33,846 bases of DNA from Flavobacteriaceae bacterium. Its GTDB lineage: Bacteria > Bacteroidota > Bacteroidia > Flavobacteriales > Flavobacteriaceae. The stretch spans positions 1 to 33,846 of the forward strand of contig JABDMU010000012.1 in NCBI GenBank assembly GCA_013001285.1, written 5' to 3'. The stretch's first letter is position 1. Every line of letters begins with the position of its first letter. The notes under the pieces were generated by a model. It had not been told where the DNA came from. It searched no databases and worked only from the letters and a program-made list of their open reading frames with translations. Both the position numbers and the translations under genes were made by a program. Of this stretch, positions 33,660-33,846 are shown piece by piece.

Positions 33660-33846
33660 TTAGAACTTATTATTCTTTCTTTTTCCACGTTGATTATTAA
33701 AGTGATCTTCAAACCAGGAAGGTTGTTCAATCTCATAATCATACATATAATCACCGATTTGATTTATCGTTTCCTCAGAAAAAGGCATTTTAACCATCAC
33801 ACCAAATCGATTTACAGCACCAAACATTTTGGCATTTTCTTCCTTA
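33660..33846 (-). CDS. C-terminal fragment of a probable c-type cytochrome, cut by right window edge
   Basis: Only the last 62 codons are inside the window, ending in TAA at 33660-33662. The visible sequence (KMFGAVNRFGVMVKMPFSEET, IGDYMYDYEIEQPSWFEDHF) resembles the C-terminal end of flavobacterial cytochrome c family proteins, where a Met in such a stretch serves as heme ligand and the DYIYDxExxxPxWFxxHF ending is common. The CXXCH motif would lie outside the window, so the call is tentative. Confidence 0.55.
   Translation of the reverse strand, partial: KEENAKMFGAVNRFGVMVKMPFSEETINQIGDYMYDYEIEQPSWFEDHFNNQRGKRKNNKF

Noticed and set aside
1-33846. CRISPR arrays, tRNA or rRNA genes, prophage or insertion sequences
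   Set aside because: No regular short repeats, cloverleaf-like segments, terminal inverted repeats with transposase or phage genes were seen on either strand.

Overview
The window reads as the chromosome of a flavobacterium (Bacteroidota, Flavobacteriaceae, probably marine). The grounds are two proteins with type IX secretion (T9SS) C-terminal sorting tails, a fused gliding-motility GldF/GldG protein, Bacteroidota-type promoters (TTTG, about 19 bp, TAnnTTTG), few Shine-Dalgarno sequences, and an AT-rich genome. No rRNA, tRNA, CRISPR array, insertion sequence or phage gene was seen. The genus cannot be named from the sequence alone.

Layout. 1-2.85 kb: a secreted amidohydrolase cut by the left edge, a small protein of unknown function, and a divergent Bcr/CflA-type efflux pump. 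3.0-3.8 kb: a lipoprotein with an intradiol-dioxygenase-like domain. 3.87-10.96 kb: a complete histidine operon, hisG-hisD-hisC-hisB-hisH-hisA-hisF-hisIE, with nearly every junction overlapping. It is preceded by a consensus promoter, an 18-residue leader peptide with four consecutive His codons (five in six), and a strong intrinsic terminator, which is the layout of ribosome-mediated attenuation. The second half (hisH to hisIE) looks more AT-rich than most of the first half.

11.1-13.8 kb: a T9SS-exported protein with about twelve propeller-like repeats, then a convergent NYN-domain RNase-like protein with a C-terminal OST-HTH-like region. 13.9-19.6 kb (minus strand): a tight operon for a sodium:alanine/glycine symporter, the small and large subunits of a VC_2705-type sodium:solute symporter (acetate-like), acetyl-CoA synthetase, and a small secreted MORN-type protein. 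Together these suggest uptake and activation of acetate or similar small substrates.

19.6-23.8 kb: a cupin protein and a lipoprotein of an uncharacterised family face a hybrid histidine kinase that carries its own receiver and AraC-type DNA-binding domain. A perfect 13-bp inverted repeat brackets the intergenic promoter region and is a good candidate operator. 23.8-25.75 kb (minus): purC and phoH. 26.0-29.5 kb (plus): SAM hydrolase (DUF62), a small ABM-domain protein and the GldFG fusion, then dnaN with its own promoter. 30.7-33.85 kb (minus): a DUF4870 membrane protein, a T9SS-exported PQQ-type sugar dehydrogenase with two cysteine-bearing repeats, and the tail of what looks like a cytochrome-c-type protein cut by the right edge.

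Most of this is ordinary flavobacterial core genome. The items most worth a second look are the his leader/attenuator, the inverted-repeat operator at the hybrid kinase, the GldFG fusion, the compositional break inside the his operon, the HisB lacking the usual zinc loop, and the five-gene acetate/alanine operon ending in a MORN protein.
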